Positions 12,367-18,180 of a stretch of 18,180 nt of DNA are shown in pieces. The notes below the pieces were generated by a model that searched no databases, was not told the DNA's origin, and saw only the letters and a list, made by a program, of their open reading frames with translations. The translations under genes and the position numbers were made by a program. The stretch covers positions 1-18,180 of the forward strand of contig CALBWN010000057.1 in the NCBI GenBank assembly GCA_937974295.1, written 5' to 3'. The number at the start of each line of letters is the position of its first letter. Within the stretch, counting starts at the first letter, position 1. The DNA is from an uncultured Candidatus Saccharibacteria bacterium. GTDB lineage: Bacteria; Patescibacteriota; Saccharimonadia; Saccharimonadales; Saccharimonadaceae.

Positions 12367-14787
12367 ATGGATACGAATGGTGGGATGACGATGCGCTACC
12401 GGCAAGCGGCCTATTATACTGTGCTAGCACAGCGTGCACTCTGGCGCACCCCGCCAGCTGGACAGCCATTGCAGCCAAGCGATATAAAGCAGCTTTACTC
12501 GGATGAGCTCCGGGCAGCACTTGCGGCGGACTTTGCACTGAGCTTTAGCATGGCTCAGATTGCGGAGTATACTCAGCCAGATGGCACAGCACCGCTGATT
12601 ATTACCGATCGCGATCGGTGGGCGGCAGCGCGTGCTTATGCGCTCGTGTATGATGCATTGCAACCTGGCTGCGATATTGCGCGCTCGCAAGCAGGGATTA
12701 ATGCGCTCTGCACGTTAACACACGACCCGCAAACTTCATTGTCTGACGCAATACATCTCTGTGACGCCCGTCTTGGTGGTGCACTCGCCCAGGCAAGCGG
12801 CAGAGTACTTGGCCAGTCAGAGCAAACAATCTACTGTTTGATCGATAGCGTGGTGGCCCAAGACGATACCCCGTGGCACGTTGCCAAATTGTTGAGCCCA
12901 GCAGCTGACGGCACGATTATTCCGATCATCCAGCTACGGCCCAGGACACTGCTCGCCACGCTTTCCACCTACGAGCTGCTTGCGCTCTTCATTGGCTATG
13001 GGTATGAGCCACGAATCGTTGACTGCACCACAGCCAACCCACGCCAACCAGACGCAGACTACGCTGCTGCGCTCGCGTGGGCAACTGAGCGCACTGCTGC
13101 TCTGCGCCAGCCAGCCCAACCGCGCCCACACAAAGCCCGCCGACCACTGTTGCTTGTGCGTACTCCAGAACAGCTTGAGACGTTACTCGCTGAGCACGAA
13201 ACACAAGAGAACGCTCTACAAATGCGCCTCGGTACGTTCAAGGCGTTACTCGATGAGTGTGAAACACAAGAGAACTCGCTCGCTCCAGCCGAGCATGGTA
13301 GTGGCGATGCTCAGCCATCAAGCATTGCCCGGGCACAGGTAGCGCTCGCTCACCGCAAAGCAGATGGTGCTGACTCGAGCTGGGCACGCACGCAGGCGTG
13401 GCTTGCTCAGGTGCTGGCATGGTGCGAGCCAGAGAACCTCTTCGATACAGCAGGTAATCTAATCCTTACCAAGGCAAAAGCTCTGCCGCACACGGCTGCA
13501 ACCCATACCGATGATGGTCACGCCAACTCACATACAGCCCAGCTCACAGCACAAACTCCTGCTCCGGTAGCCACGTCACGACGCCGGCCAGCCATTGAGC
13601 CCTATGCGGTTGTTGCGACGCCACCTGGCACGCAGCGCAGCAATACACTTTCTCATGTTGGTTTGTATCTGGCCGATCTTGCCAAGGATGCGGCGCTAGA
13701 TAGCTTCCGGCTTTTTATAAGTCCGTCGCTACAGAGCGGTACGCTCGCTCAGCGGTTTGCGTCAAGCCCGCGAGCCTGGCAGTGGGGTAATAAGCCCAGC
13801 GCAGCACCACACGCGCCAGATAGCCACACGATGAGCTACCCAGCAGCAGGTGCGCTACGCGGTATGCAACTTGGCTATCTGGAGCAGGGTAGGCAAAGCG
13901 TCTTCGTTGGAGTGTCCGTGTATGAGGATATTGGCGCGGCAAGTCGCTCTTATACTGTAGCTCTGGCGAGTCAGCCAAGCGATGCGCCACTACCTAGCCT
14001 CAACACTATTCTCTCGCATCAGAGCGCTGAGCAGATAACCAATGCGCTTGATCAGCGAGATGCCCCCACAACGGTCTACTTCCCAGCCGATAGCAACTGC
14101 GCAGTGGTAGCACTTGATATGATGCTGTCGAGCACGCAGGTGATCAATGTGTTGCATGCGAGCGATACCACGCAGCCTACCTGGCTCACCACCAAGGCGG
14201 CGCGCGCTCAGATGCAGGCAGGCCTTGCTACGTGGAACTTCGCGAGCCAGACCAATCCAGACATTGTACTTGCCGCGTGCGGTGATGTTGCTACTACAGA
14301 GGTACTGGCCGCCATTGAGCTTATCAATCAGTCTTGCCCGGCTGCCCGGGTGCGCTGCGTCAATATCTCGAGCCTCACACCACGTGGCTTTGGCACGCTG
14401 GCCCAACCTGTCTCGCAGCGAACGCTCGCGCGCACCTTGACGACAACCAAGCCGGTGATTATCGCCTATCCGGGTGAGGAGCGCTCTCTCGCGGCAACGC
14501 TCTTTGCTTATGGGGTCGATGGTCAGAAGTTTGATATCCACAGCTTTGGCCTGACACCGCGCAGTGACACGCTCATGACGAGCCTCATTAGCCAGCAGGC
14601 TAGCCGCTATGATCTTGCCATTGCCGCCGCAACGTGCCTTAGTGCAACAGGCGTTATCTCCCCAGACGACGCCCAGCGTCTCACGGGGCATTGCCAGGCA
14701 GCGATTGAGCAGTGCCTCGCCCACGCACGCGAGCACCACACCGACCACCCGATGGTCACCACCTGGCAGTGGCAGCAAGGGCAGTAG
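12367..14787 (+). CDS. Phosphoketolase (Xfp)-like protein lacking the thiamine-diphosphate motifs; probable pseudoenzyme
   Basis: The 806 residues align along the full phosphoketolase plan. Conserved landmarks: YRQAAYY...LQPSDIK (11-41), IPIIQL...LLATLSTYELLALFIGYGYEP (185-215), RPLLLVRTPEQ (259-269), CEPENLFD (353-360), YAVVATPPGT (413-422), TVYFPADSN (569-577), WNFASQTNPDIVLAACGDVATTEVLAA (623-649), KPVIIAYPG (695-703). Catalytic landmarks are gone: GHW becomes SDEL (H to E47), GPGHGG becomes TDRDRW (80-85), the GDGE Mg/ThDP motif becomes LIDSVVAQD (about 158-166), WLEGY becomes MQLGY (the activating Glu is L502), RAHQVPL is lost, and FAFHG becomes IAYPG (His to P702). A 21-residue internal repeat lies at 271-305, and residues 375-405 form a low-complexity insert. 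Start at 12367 is set by the -10 seven bases upstream. It probably binds something or partners with a true enzyme; catalysis is unlikely. Confidence 0.82.
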   Translation: MDTNGGMTMRYRQAAYYTVLAQRALWRTPPAGQPLQPSDIKQLYSDELRAALAADFALSFSMAQIAEYTQPDGTAPLIITDRDRWAAARAYALVYDALQPGCDIARSQAGINALCTLTHDPQTSLSDAIHLCDARLGGALAQASGRVLGQSEQTIYCLIDSVVAQDDTPWHVAKLLSPAADGTIIPIIQLRPRTLLATLSTYELLALFIGYGYEPRIVDCTTANPRQPDADYAAALAWATERTAALRQPAQPRPHKARRPLLLVRTPEQLETLLAEHETQENALQMRLGTFKALLDECETQENSLAPAEHGSGDAQPSSIARAQVALAHRKADGADSSWARTQAWLAQVLAWCEPENLFDTAGNLILTKAKALPHTAATHTDDGHANSHTAQLTAQTPAPVATSRRRPAIEPYAVVATPPGTQRSNTLSHVGLYLADLAKDAALDSFRLFISPSLQSGTLAQRFASSPRAWQWGNKPSAAPHAPDSHTMSYPAAGALRGMQLGYLEQGRQSVFVGVSVYEDIGAASRSYTVALASQPSDAPLPSLNTILSHQSAEQITNALDQRDAPTTVYFPADSNCAVVALDMMLSSTQVINVLHASDTTQPTWLTTKAARAQMQAGLATWNFASQTNPDIVLAACGDVATTEVLAAIELINQSCPAARVRCVNISSLTPRGFGTLAQPVSQRTLARTLTTTKPVIIAYPGEERSLAATLFAYGVDGQKFDIHSFGLTPRSDTLMTSLISQQASRYDLAIAAATCLSATGVISPDDAQRLTGHCQAAIEQCLAHAREHHTDHPMVTTWQWQQGQ
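13178..13281 (+). repeat. Imperfect in-frame 63-base duplication inside the phosphoketolase-like gene
   Basis: Two copies, 63 bases apart, share CGTTACTCG-TGAG and then GAAACACAAGAGAAC exactly. At protein level ETLLAEHETQENAL (271-284) is repeated as KALLDECETQENSL (292-305). In real phosphoketolases this region leads to the conserved RAHQVPL motif, which is absent here. Confidence 0.85.
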
Positions 14788-14835
14788 AGAAGGCCCGTGC
14801 ACCACTCATCGATACCGCCATCACCTCGCGACACA

Positions 14836-14852
14836 TGGTATACTAGACTATA
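14836..14852 (+). promoter_or_regulatory. Extended -10 promoter of the m5U methyltransferase gene, leaderless arrangement
   Basis: TGG-TATACT (14836-14844) is an extended -10; ATG 14853 begins eight bases after it. No Shine-Dalgarno and no clear -35 are seen in the 65-base gap after the phosphoketolase-like gene. Confidence 0.7.
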
Positions 14853-16172
14853 ATGAGAAAACCAACATTTGCAACAATCCAGCTTGAAAAGATCGTCGGT
14901 GGTGGGCAAGCTCTCGGCACACTTGATGATGGCCGCAAAGCCTTCGTCTGGGGTGGGCTACCGGGCGAGACTGTTACTATCCGCATCACCAAGAAGAAGT
15001 CGCACTTCGTCGAAGGAGTGGTGACTGAGGTGCTCGCTGCTTCGCTCGAGCGCATTACCCCGCGCGACCCCGAGAGCTACCTCAGCACCAGCCCATGGCA
15101 AATTATGCCGCTGGCAAGCGAGCAACATTACAAGGCAGCGCTGATCGAGGAGGCCTTTGAGCTGCACGATATTGTCCTGCGGGAGCCGATCGACGTTTTT
15201 TGCGATGATATACCCTATGGCTACCGTAATAAAGTTGAGCTGAGTTGGTATAGCGACAGGGCAGAGGATGGCACCGAGACGCTCGACCTCGCGTTCTTTC
15301 GGCGGGGGAGCAAGGGTAAAATTGTCGTTGACGGGACGAGCTTAGCTCGGCCAGAGATCAACCAGCTCGCCCGGCAGGTGCGCGACCTGCTGCGCACCAA
15401 GCAGGTGACGGCGCGCCAACTCAAGACACTGCTCATCCGCTGCGACCAAGCCGGCCACTGCGTGTGGCAGCTCTATACCAAAGACCGCCTAGGGGATGTT
15501 ATGAGCCCTGACGAAGCTACCACTTTACCAGCCCAGGGCGGCGAGATTATCTACTCCAACCCCCGTTCGCCAGCCAGTCGCATCACCGAGCGCTTGGCAT
15601 GCTTTGGTGATCCTGTCTTGCAGGATACCATTCTTGGCGTGCCGTTTCGCTATGCCACCGAGGGATTCTTCCAGGTTAATCTGCCTGTCTACGAGCAAGC
15701 CCTGCGCGATATGCAGCGGTTCGTCCAGGTGGAGGATGGCACGTCACAGCCCACGCTCGACCTCTATGCTGGGGTGGGGACGATTGGCCTAACAATCGGC
15801 AGTGATAACGTCACACTAGTGGAGATCAACGCCGATGCAGTGCGCGAAATGCAGCGCAACATCCGCCAGCTAGGCCGCACGAGCCAAGCCAAGGCCATTC
15901 TCGCACCCAGCGAGCAAGCACTGGAACACATTACTGGCGATGCGCTCATCATTCTGGACCCACCACGCGCCGGTCTTCACACCGATGTCATTACCAAACT
16001 CCTCGCCACCCAGCCGCAGCGCATCCTCTACCTCAGTTGCAACCCCGTCACTCAAGCGCGCGACGTGGCGCTTCTTGCCACGCACTACGGCATTGCCTAT
16101 CACCGAGGCTACAACTTTTTCCCTCGCACGCCGCACAGTGAGCATTTGGTGGTGCTTGACCGGCTTACGTAG
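14853..16172 (+). CDS. TRAM-domain RNA m5U methyltransferase (TrmA/RlmD family)
   Basis: Methylates C5 of a uridine in rRNA or tRNA using S-adenosylmethionine. The 439 residues comprise an N-terminal TRAM domain (about 1-60; IVGGGQALGTLDDGRKAFVWGGLPGE), a central RNA-binding part with YGYRNKVELS (122-131) and the catalytic domain: FFQVNLPVYEQ (272-282), motif I DLYAGVGTIGL (303-313), DPPRAG (369-374), YLSCNPVTQARD with nucleophile C396, and FFPRTPHSEHLVVL with general base E430. The four cysteines of the RlmD/RumA iron-sulfur cluster are absent; their place is taken by YLSTSPWQIMPLASEQHYK (76-94). The exact target (23S rRNA U747/U1939-type or tRNA U54) cannot be told from sequence, so no symbol is given. 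Same strand, 65 bases after the phosphoketolase-like gene, with its own promoter. Confidence 0.93.
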   Translation: MRKPTFATIQLEKIVGGGQALGTLDDGRKAFVWGGLPGETVTIRITKKKSHFVEGVVTEVLAASLERITPRDPESYLSTSPWQIMPLASEQHYKAALIEEAFELHDIVLREPIDVFCDDIPYGYRNKVELSWYSDRAEDGTETLDLAFFRRGSKGKIVVDGTSLARPEINQLARQVRDLLRTKQVTARQLKTLLIRCDQAGHCVWQLYTKDRLGDVMSPDEATTLPAQGGEIIYSNPRSPASRITERLACFGDPVLQDTILGVPFRYATEGFFQVNLPVYEQALRDMQRFVQVEDGTSQPTLDLYAGVGTIGLTIGSDNVTLVEINADAVREMQRNIRQLGRTSQAKAILAPSEQALEHITGDALIILDPPRAGLHTDVITKLLATQPQRILYLSCNPVTQARDVALLATHYGIAYHRGYNFFPRTPHSEHLVVLDRLT

Positions 16173-16240
16173 TGGCTTTATATCGCTCTTATAAAAAAGT
16201 GATTCTTCACGATTCAGACATTGAGAAAGGAAATACAAAA

Positions 16241-16699
16241 ATGAGCGCATTCATGATACAAATGCAGGTTATCTATACAGCTCTTATGGCTGGGATGATG
16301 CTTATGTATACTATTACTTTAGGACGCTATTTTGATTATATTTTAAAACACAAGATACCTGGCGCATCTCAAAATTGGGCACTGTTTCATAATAATACTC
16401 GAGTGCAGATCCACCACACAGCTGTATTGGTTGGCCACGCAATGTTGTCGATAATTTCTCTCGCTACCAACTATACGAGAGGGCCGGCTCCACTCGTGGT
16501 TGCAGCGGCTGTTCCATTTCTCATGCTTACCACTCATGTGGTAACTGGCTTTGCCAAGGCGGAATTTTTTGTCAATGGTGCGCAGCGATTGGATGATGAG
16601 AAGACAGTAAAAACATATCTTGCATGGAATATGCCACTCCATATCACATACACTCTCCTGTATGCTGTATCGGCCGCTCTTTTGCTTACATTGCTATAG
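16241..16699 (+). CDS. Four-helix membrane protein of unknown function, intact paralogue copy
   Basis: A 152-residue integral membrane protein. Predicted helices: about 7-30, 57-78, 83-103 and 129-152. Polar signatures lie between them: NNTRVQIHHTA (50-60) and, after helix 3, GFAKAEFFVNGAQRLDD (105-121), then NMPLHITYTLLY. The topology and the conserved-looking N/H positions loosely resemble DUF1772/anthrone-oxygenase-like proteins, but this is weak. The start was set at 16241 because AAAGGA lies nine bases before it; the frame is open 23 codons further upstream, overlapping the end of the preceding gene. A decayed second copy of the N-terminal part, including this RBS, is at 18058-18180. AT content is higher than in the housekeeping genes upstream. 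Confidence 0.85.
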   Translation: MSAFMIQMQVIYTALMAGMMLMYTITLGRYFDYILKHKIPGASQNWALFHNNTRVQIHHTAVLVGHAMLSIISLATNYTRGPAPLVVAAAVPFLMLTTHVVTGFAKAEFFVNGAQRLDDEKTVKTYLAWNMPLHITYTLLYAVSAALLLTLL

Positions 16700-16747
16700 A
16701 TCTCAATCGTCAAGGATTACGAGGAAATGAGAGAACGTTTATCTTAA

Positions 16748-16776
16748 TTGGCATAGCCAGGTAATAAGGTTATAAT
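16748..16776 (+). promoter_or_regulatory. Promoter of the frameshifted 16784 gene, leaderless arrangement
   Basis: TTGGCA (16748-16753), a 17-base spacer and TATAAT (16771-16776), followed after seven bases by ATG 16784. Five of six -35 positions and all six -10 positions match consensus, making this one of the clearest promoters in the window. No Shine-Dalgarno. Confidence 0.8.
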
Positions 16777-16783
16777 AAGTTTT

Positions 16784-17301
16784 ATGCGACACTCTACTCG
16801 AAGAAAGGTTATTATCGTTGGGGTTCTCCTTATGACGTACAGTGCTATTACGTACGGGCTTCCCTATCTGCTTTTGATGCACCGTTCGCACGGGTTAATG
16901 CAACTGAGACGCTTAAGCAGCGCTTTTCTCGCGAGTATACGCAATCGCTCGATGTCAAATATAGCAAAGGGTCACCTCAGTTCAGCCGCGAAAGCCCAAG
17001 TGGCACAGTACTTGGCTACGTCGCAGACACGAAGATACGCCAGAAGCTGCTCCAAGCTCAGCCTTTTGCCGATTGCTCTGGTGGCTGCTCATTGTGGCAG
17101 CCGTATAGTGAGTATGGCAAAACATCGCCACTGCTTAGTATCGAGCAAAATTCATCACCCGACTCGCGCAACATTCTTCGCACGGCAACAGGAGAGGGAA
17201 GTCAGTGTGTTGCTCGCTACCATCCAGAGTCGCACGGTGAGATATTCTGCTTGTCGCCTTCGACAGGGGCGTTTGCATATGGGTATGATGGTGCATCGTA
17301 G
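16784..17301 (+). pseudogene. Membrane-anchored or secreted protein gene with a frameshift near 16855-16880
   Basis: The promoter and ATG open a frame encoding a typical signal anchor, MRHSTRRKVIIVGVLLMTYS (1-20) continuing AITYGLP. After that the same frame turns into Arg/Ser-rich sequence typical of a non-coding frame, while the -1 frame, open from 16768 to the TAG at 17299-17301 but without any start codon before 17092, gives a natural-looking exported domain: SLSAFDAPFARVNATETLKQ, ..SGTVLGYVADTKIRQKLL.., FADCSGGCSLW, GEGSQCVARYHPESHGEIFC, ending AFAYGYDGAS. Joining them yields a roughly 172-residue protein with one N-terminal membrane helix and four cysteines that could form two disulfides. 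A one-base deletion, a sequencing error, or programmed -1 slippage could explain it; no classical slippery heptamer is evident. Family not recognised. Confidence 0.65.
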
Positions 17302-17348
17302 GGGTGCGGCATTTTGATCTTCATCAATTCTAGCCTCACTCTCCATAT

Positions 17349-17669
17349 TTAGAGGACTACGACAACTTGTTCAGTATTCCCGAACTTACGACCGTATATC
17401 CATGTAGGACCGCCATGCTGCTGAAGCTCAGCAATGATAGAAGGTGAGGTAATAGTGTCTCTTGTCGTTTGAAGATACTCTTGCTCACTCATGCCCTGTT
17501 GGATGTGATGTTTTCTCTGAACGACACCATGATCGTACACTCTCTGCATAATTTCATCGAGATTGTCCGGAATGTAGCGATCTGGCATCTCTTCCTTCGC
17601 ATTATCTGGAGAGGGATTTGCTTGACCGTCAGAAGAATTGGCATTCAAGGAGAATCGCCGTCTTTGCAT
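17349..17669 (-). CDS. Small unrecognised protein, second gene of a minus-strand pair
   Basis: A 106-residue hydrophilic, soluble protein. The N-terminal 30 residues are Ser/Asn/Pro-rich and probably disordered; the middle (IPDNLDEIMQRVYDHGVVQRKHHIQQG, about 33-59) is helical; SEQEYLQTTRDTITSPSIIAELQQHGG follows, and the end is GPTWIYGRKFGNTEQVVVVL. No family is recognised. The ATG lies 10 bases after the stop of the 17680 gene on the same strand, with TAGGA just upstream, so the two form an operon. Confidence 0.65.
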   Translation of the reverse strand: MQRRRFSLNANSSDGQANPSPDNAKEEMPDRYIPDNLDEIMQRVYDHGVVQRKHHIQQGMSEQEYLQTTRDTITSPSIIAELQQHGGPTWIYGRKFGNTEQVVVVL

Positions 17670-17679
17670 TGTGTCCTAA

Positions 17680-17931
17680 TCAGTTATTGAGCTCTTTGTG
17701 GCATGCGTAAGTGATCCTATCGCTCAAGTTGTTGATTGTCTGTCGGTCTGCAACACCCATCACCTCTTGTAGCCATTCCCATCCTTTTATGTCAGGTGCA
17801 TAGTCGCCCGTCGTAAGCTCATCGATTGCCCCAGTGAGATCAAACCATTCTTTCGCGGTAAAGGTGATGGTGACTGGCTTGTCGTAGTCGTATTTTTTGC
17901 CTGAACTCGACGTTGGGTCAGTAGATGACAT
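17680..17931 (-). CDS. Small unrecognised protein, first gene of a minus-strand pair
   Basis: An 83-residue acidic soluble protein: a Ser/Thr-rich start, a beta segment KPVTITFTAKEWFDLTGAIDEL (about 18-39), then helical sequence with GWEWLQEVMGVADRQTINNLSDRITYACHKEL. AAAGGAG sits five bases before the ATG, an excellent Shine-Dalgarno. A plausible promoter upstream on the same strand is TTGATT-17-TATGTT (about 17960-17988). No family recognised; the two-gene layout recalls small accessory cassettes, but nothing marks it as toxin-antitoxin. Confidence 0.72.
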   Translation of the reverse strand: MSSTDPTSSSGKKYDYDKPVTITFTAKEWFDLTGAIDELTTGDYAPDIKGWEWLQEVMGVADRQTINNLSDRITYACHKELNN

Positions 17932-18057
17932 ATAAACTCCTTTGTGGTATTAATGCTATATCAAACATATCTCGAGTTGTATTTTAAATCAAGTATCATT
18001 GCTAGAAACTGGTTGATTTAAGGCGTCGTTTTACCCCAACCCATTCCGTATCTCCAG

Positions 18058-18180
18058 CAAGGATATATAAGAATAGATGCACTCATTATACAGGTGTAGT
18101 CTATCTATACGCCCCTTATGACTGGGATGATGCTTCTATGCTATTCTTTAGGGTATCCTTTATTTGTCGCTAGACGAAGT
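18058..18180 (+). pseudogene. Decayed partial copy of the 16241 membrane protein gene (continues past the window)
   Basis: From about 18058 the DNA matches 16226 onward, including the RBS region (AAGGATATATAAGA against AAAGGAAATACAAAA). Read from 18073 it gives I-D-A-L-I-I-Q-V-stop-S-I-Y-T-P-L-M-T-G-M-M-L-L-C-Y, against M-S-A-F-M-I-Q-M-Q-V-I-Y-T-A-L-M-A-G-M-M-L-M-Y in the intact gene. The start codon is ATA instead of ATG, the CAG at codon 9 is TAG (18097-18099), and one codon is missing near 18140. Downstream the frame stays open to the window end. The first 125 bases after the minus-strand pair (17932-18057) hold only that pair's probable promoter. Confidence 0.75.

Noticed and set aside
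13990..14805. A 271-codon minus-strand open frame opposite the 3' end of the phosphoketolase-like gene.
   Set aside because: Arg/Leu/Cys-rich shadow of a GC-rich coding strand whose plus-strand product aligns with phosphoketolase; no RBS and no recognisable motif.
16877..17317. Continuation of the 16784 frame to the stop at 17317 as a single 177-residue protein.
   Set aside because: Past the signal anchor the sequence is Arg/Ser/His-rich and looks like an out-of-frame reading, whereas the -1 frame gives balanced, cysteine-containing sequence. Kept as a frameshifted gene instead.

Overview
The window looks like a stretch of a Patescibacteria (CPR) chromosome, most likely Candidatus Saccharibacteria (TM7). 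The grounds are compact, divergent housekeeping genes, many short unrecognised proteins, a coiled-coil protein of a type I associate with CPR genomes, and roughly balanced GC. TGA ends several well-identified genes (tmk, dnaX, dnaB), so the UGA-recoded CPR lineages are unlikely. The lineage is an inference from content, not a search result.

Layout: (1) 30-1250, a small unrecognised gene followed by thymidylate kinase. (2) 1452-3590, a 712-residue protein whose C-terminus resembles the (p)ppGpp synthetase core of RelA/SpoT proteins, with a degenerate N-terminal half. (3) 3640-5049, the rplJ-rplL (L10-L7/L12) operon with a strong promoter, a long structured leader containing an intrinsic terminator (attenuator), and a perfectly duplicated terminator after rplL. 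(4) 5236-5751, a small coiled-coil protein. (5) 5915-8759, overlapping dnaX and dnaB. (6) 8799-11484, two similar four-helix membrane proteins and a GT-C-like membrane protein. (7) 11539-14787, an Erm-like rRNA adenine methyltransferase on the minus strand, divergent from an 806-residue protein that aligns end to end with phosphoketolase but has lost its thiamine-diphosphate motifs. (8) 14853-16172, a TRAM-domain RNA m5U methyltransferase. (9) 16241-18180, a more AT-rich accessory end: a small membrane protein, a frameshifted exported-protein gene, two small minus-strand genes, and a decayed second copy of the small membrane protein gene running off the window.

A theme across the window is translation start architecture. 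At least six genes (dnaX, the GT-C-like gene, the methyltransferase on the minus strand, the phosphoketolase-like gene, the m5U methyltransferase and the frameshifted gene) have a -10 hexamer 6-8 bases before the start codon and no Shine-Dalgarno sequence, which predicts leaderless mRNAs. The other genes have clear Shine-Dalgarno sequences.

The most unusual items are the phosphoketolase-like apparent pseudoenzyme, the divergent RelA/SpoT-like protein, the leaderless promoter set, the attenuated L10 leader, and the paired intact/decayed membrane gene copies. No tRNA, rRNA, CRISPR array, integrase or transposase was seen.
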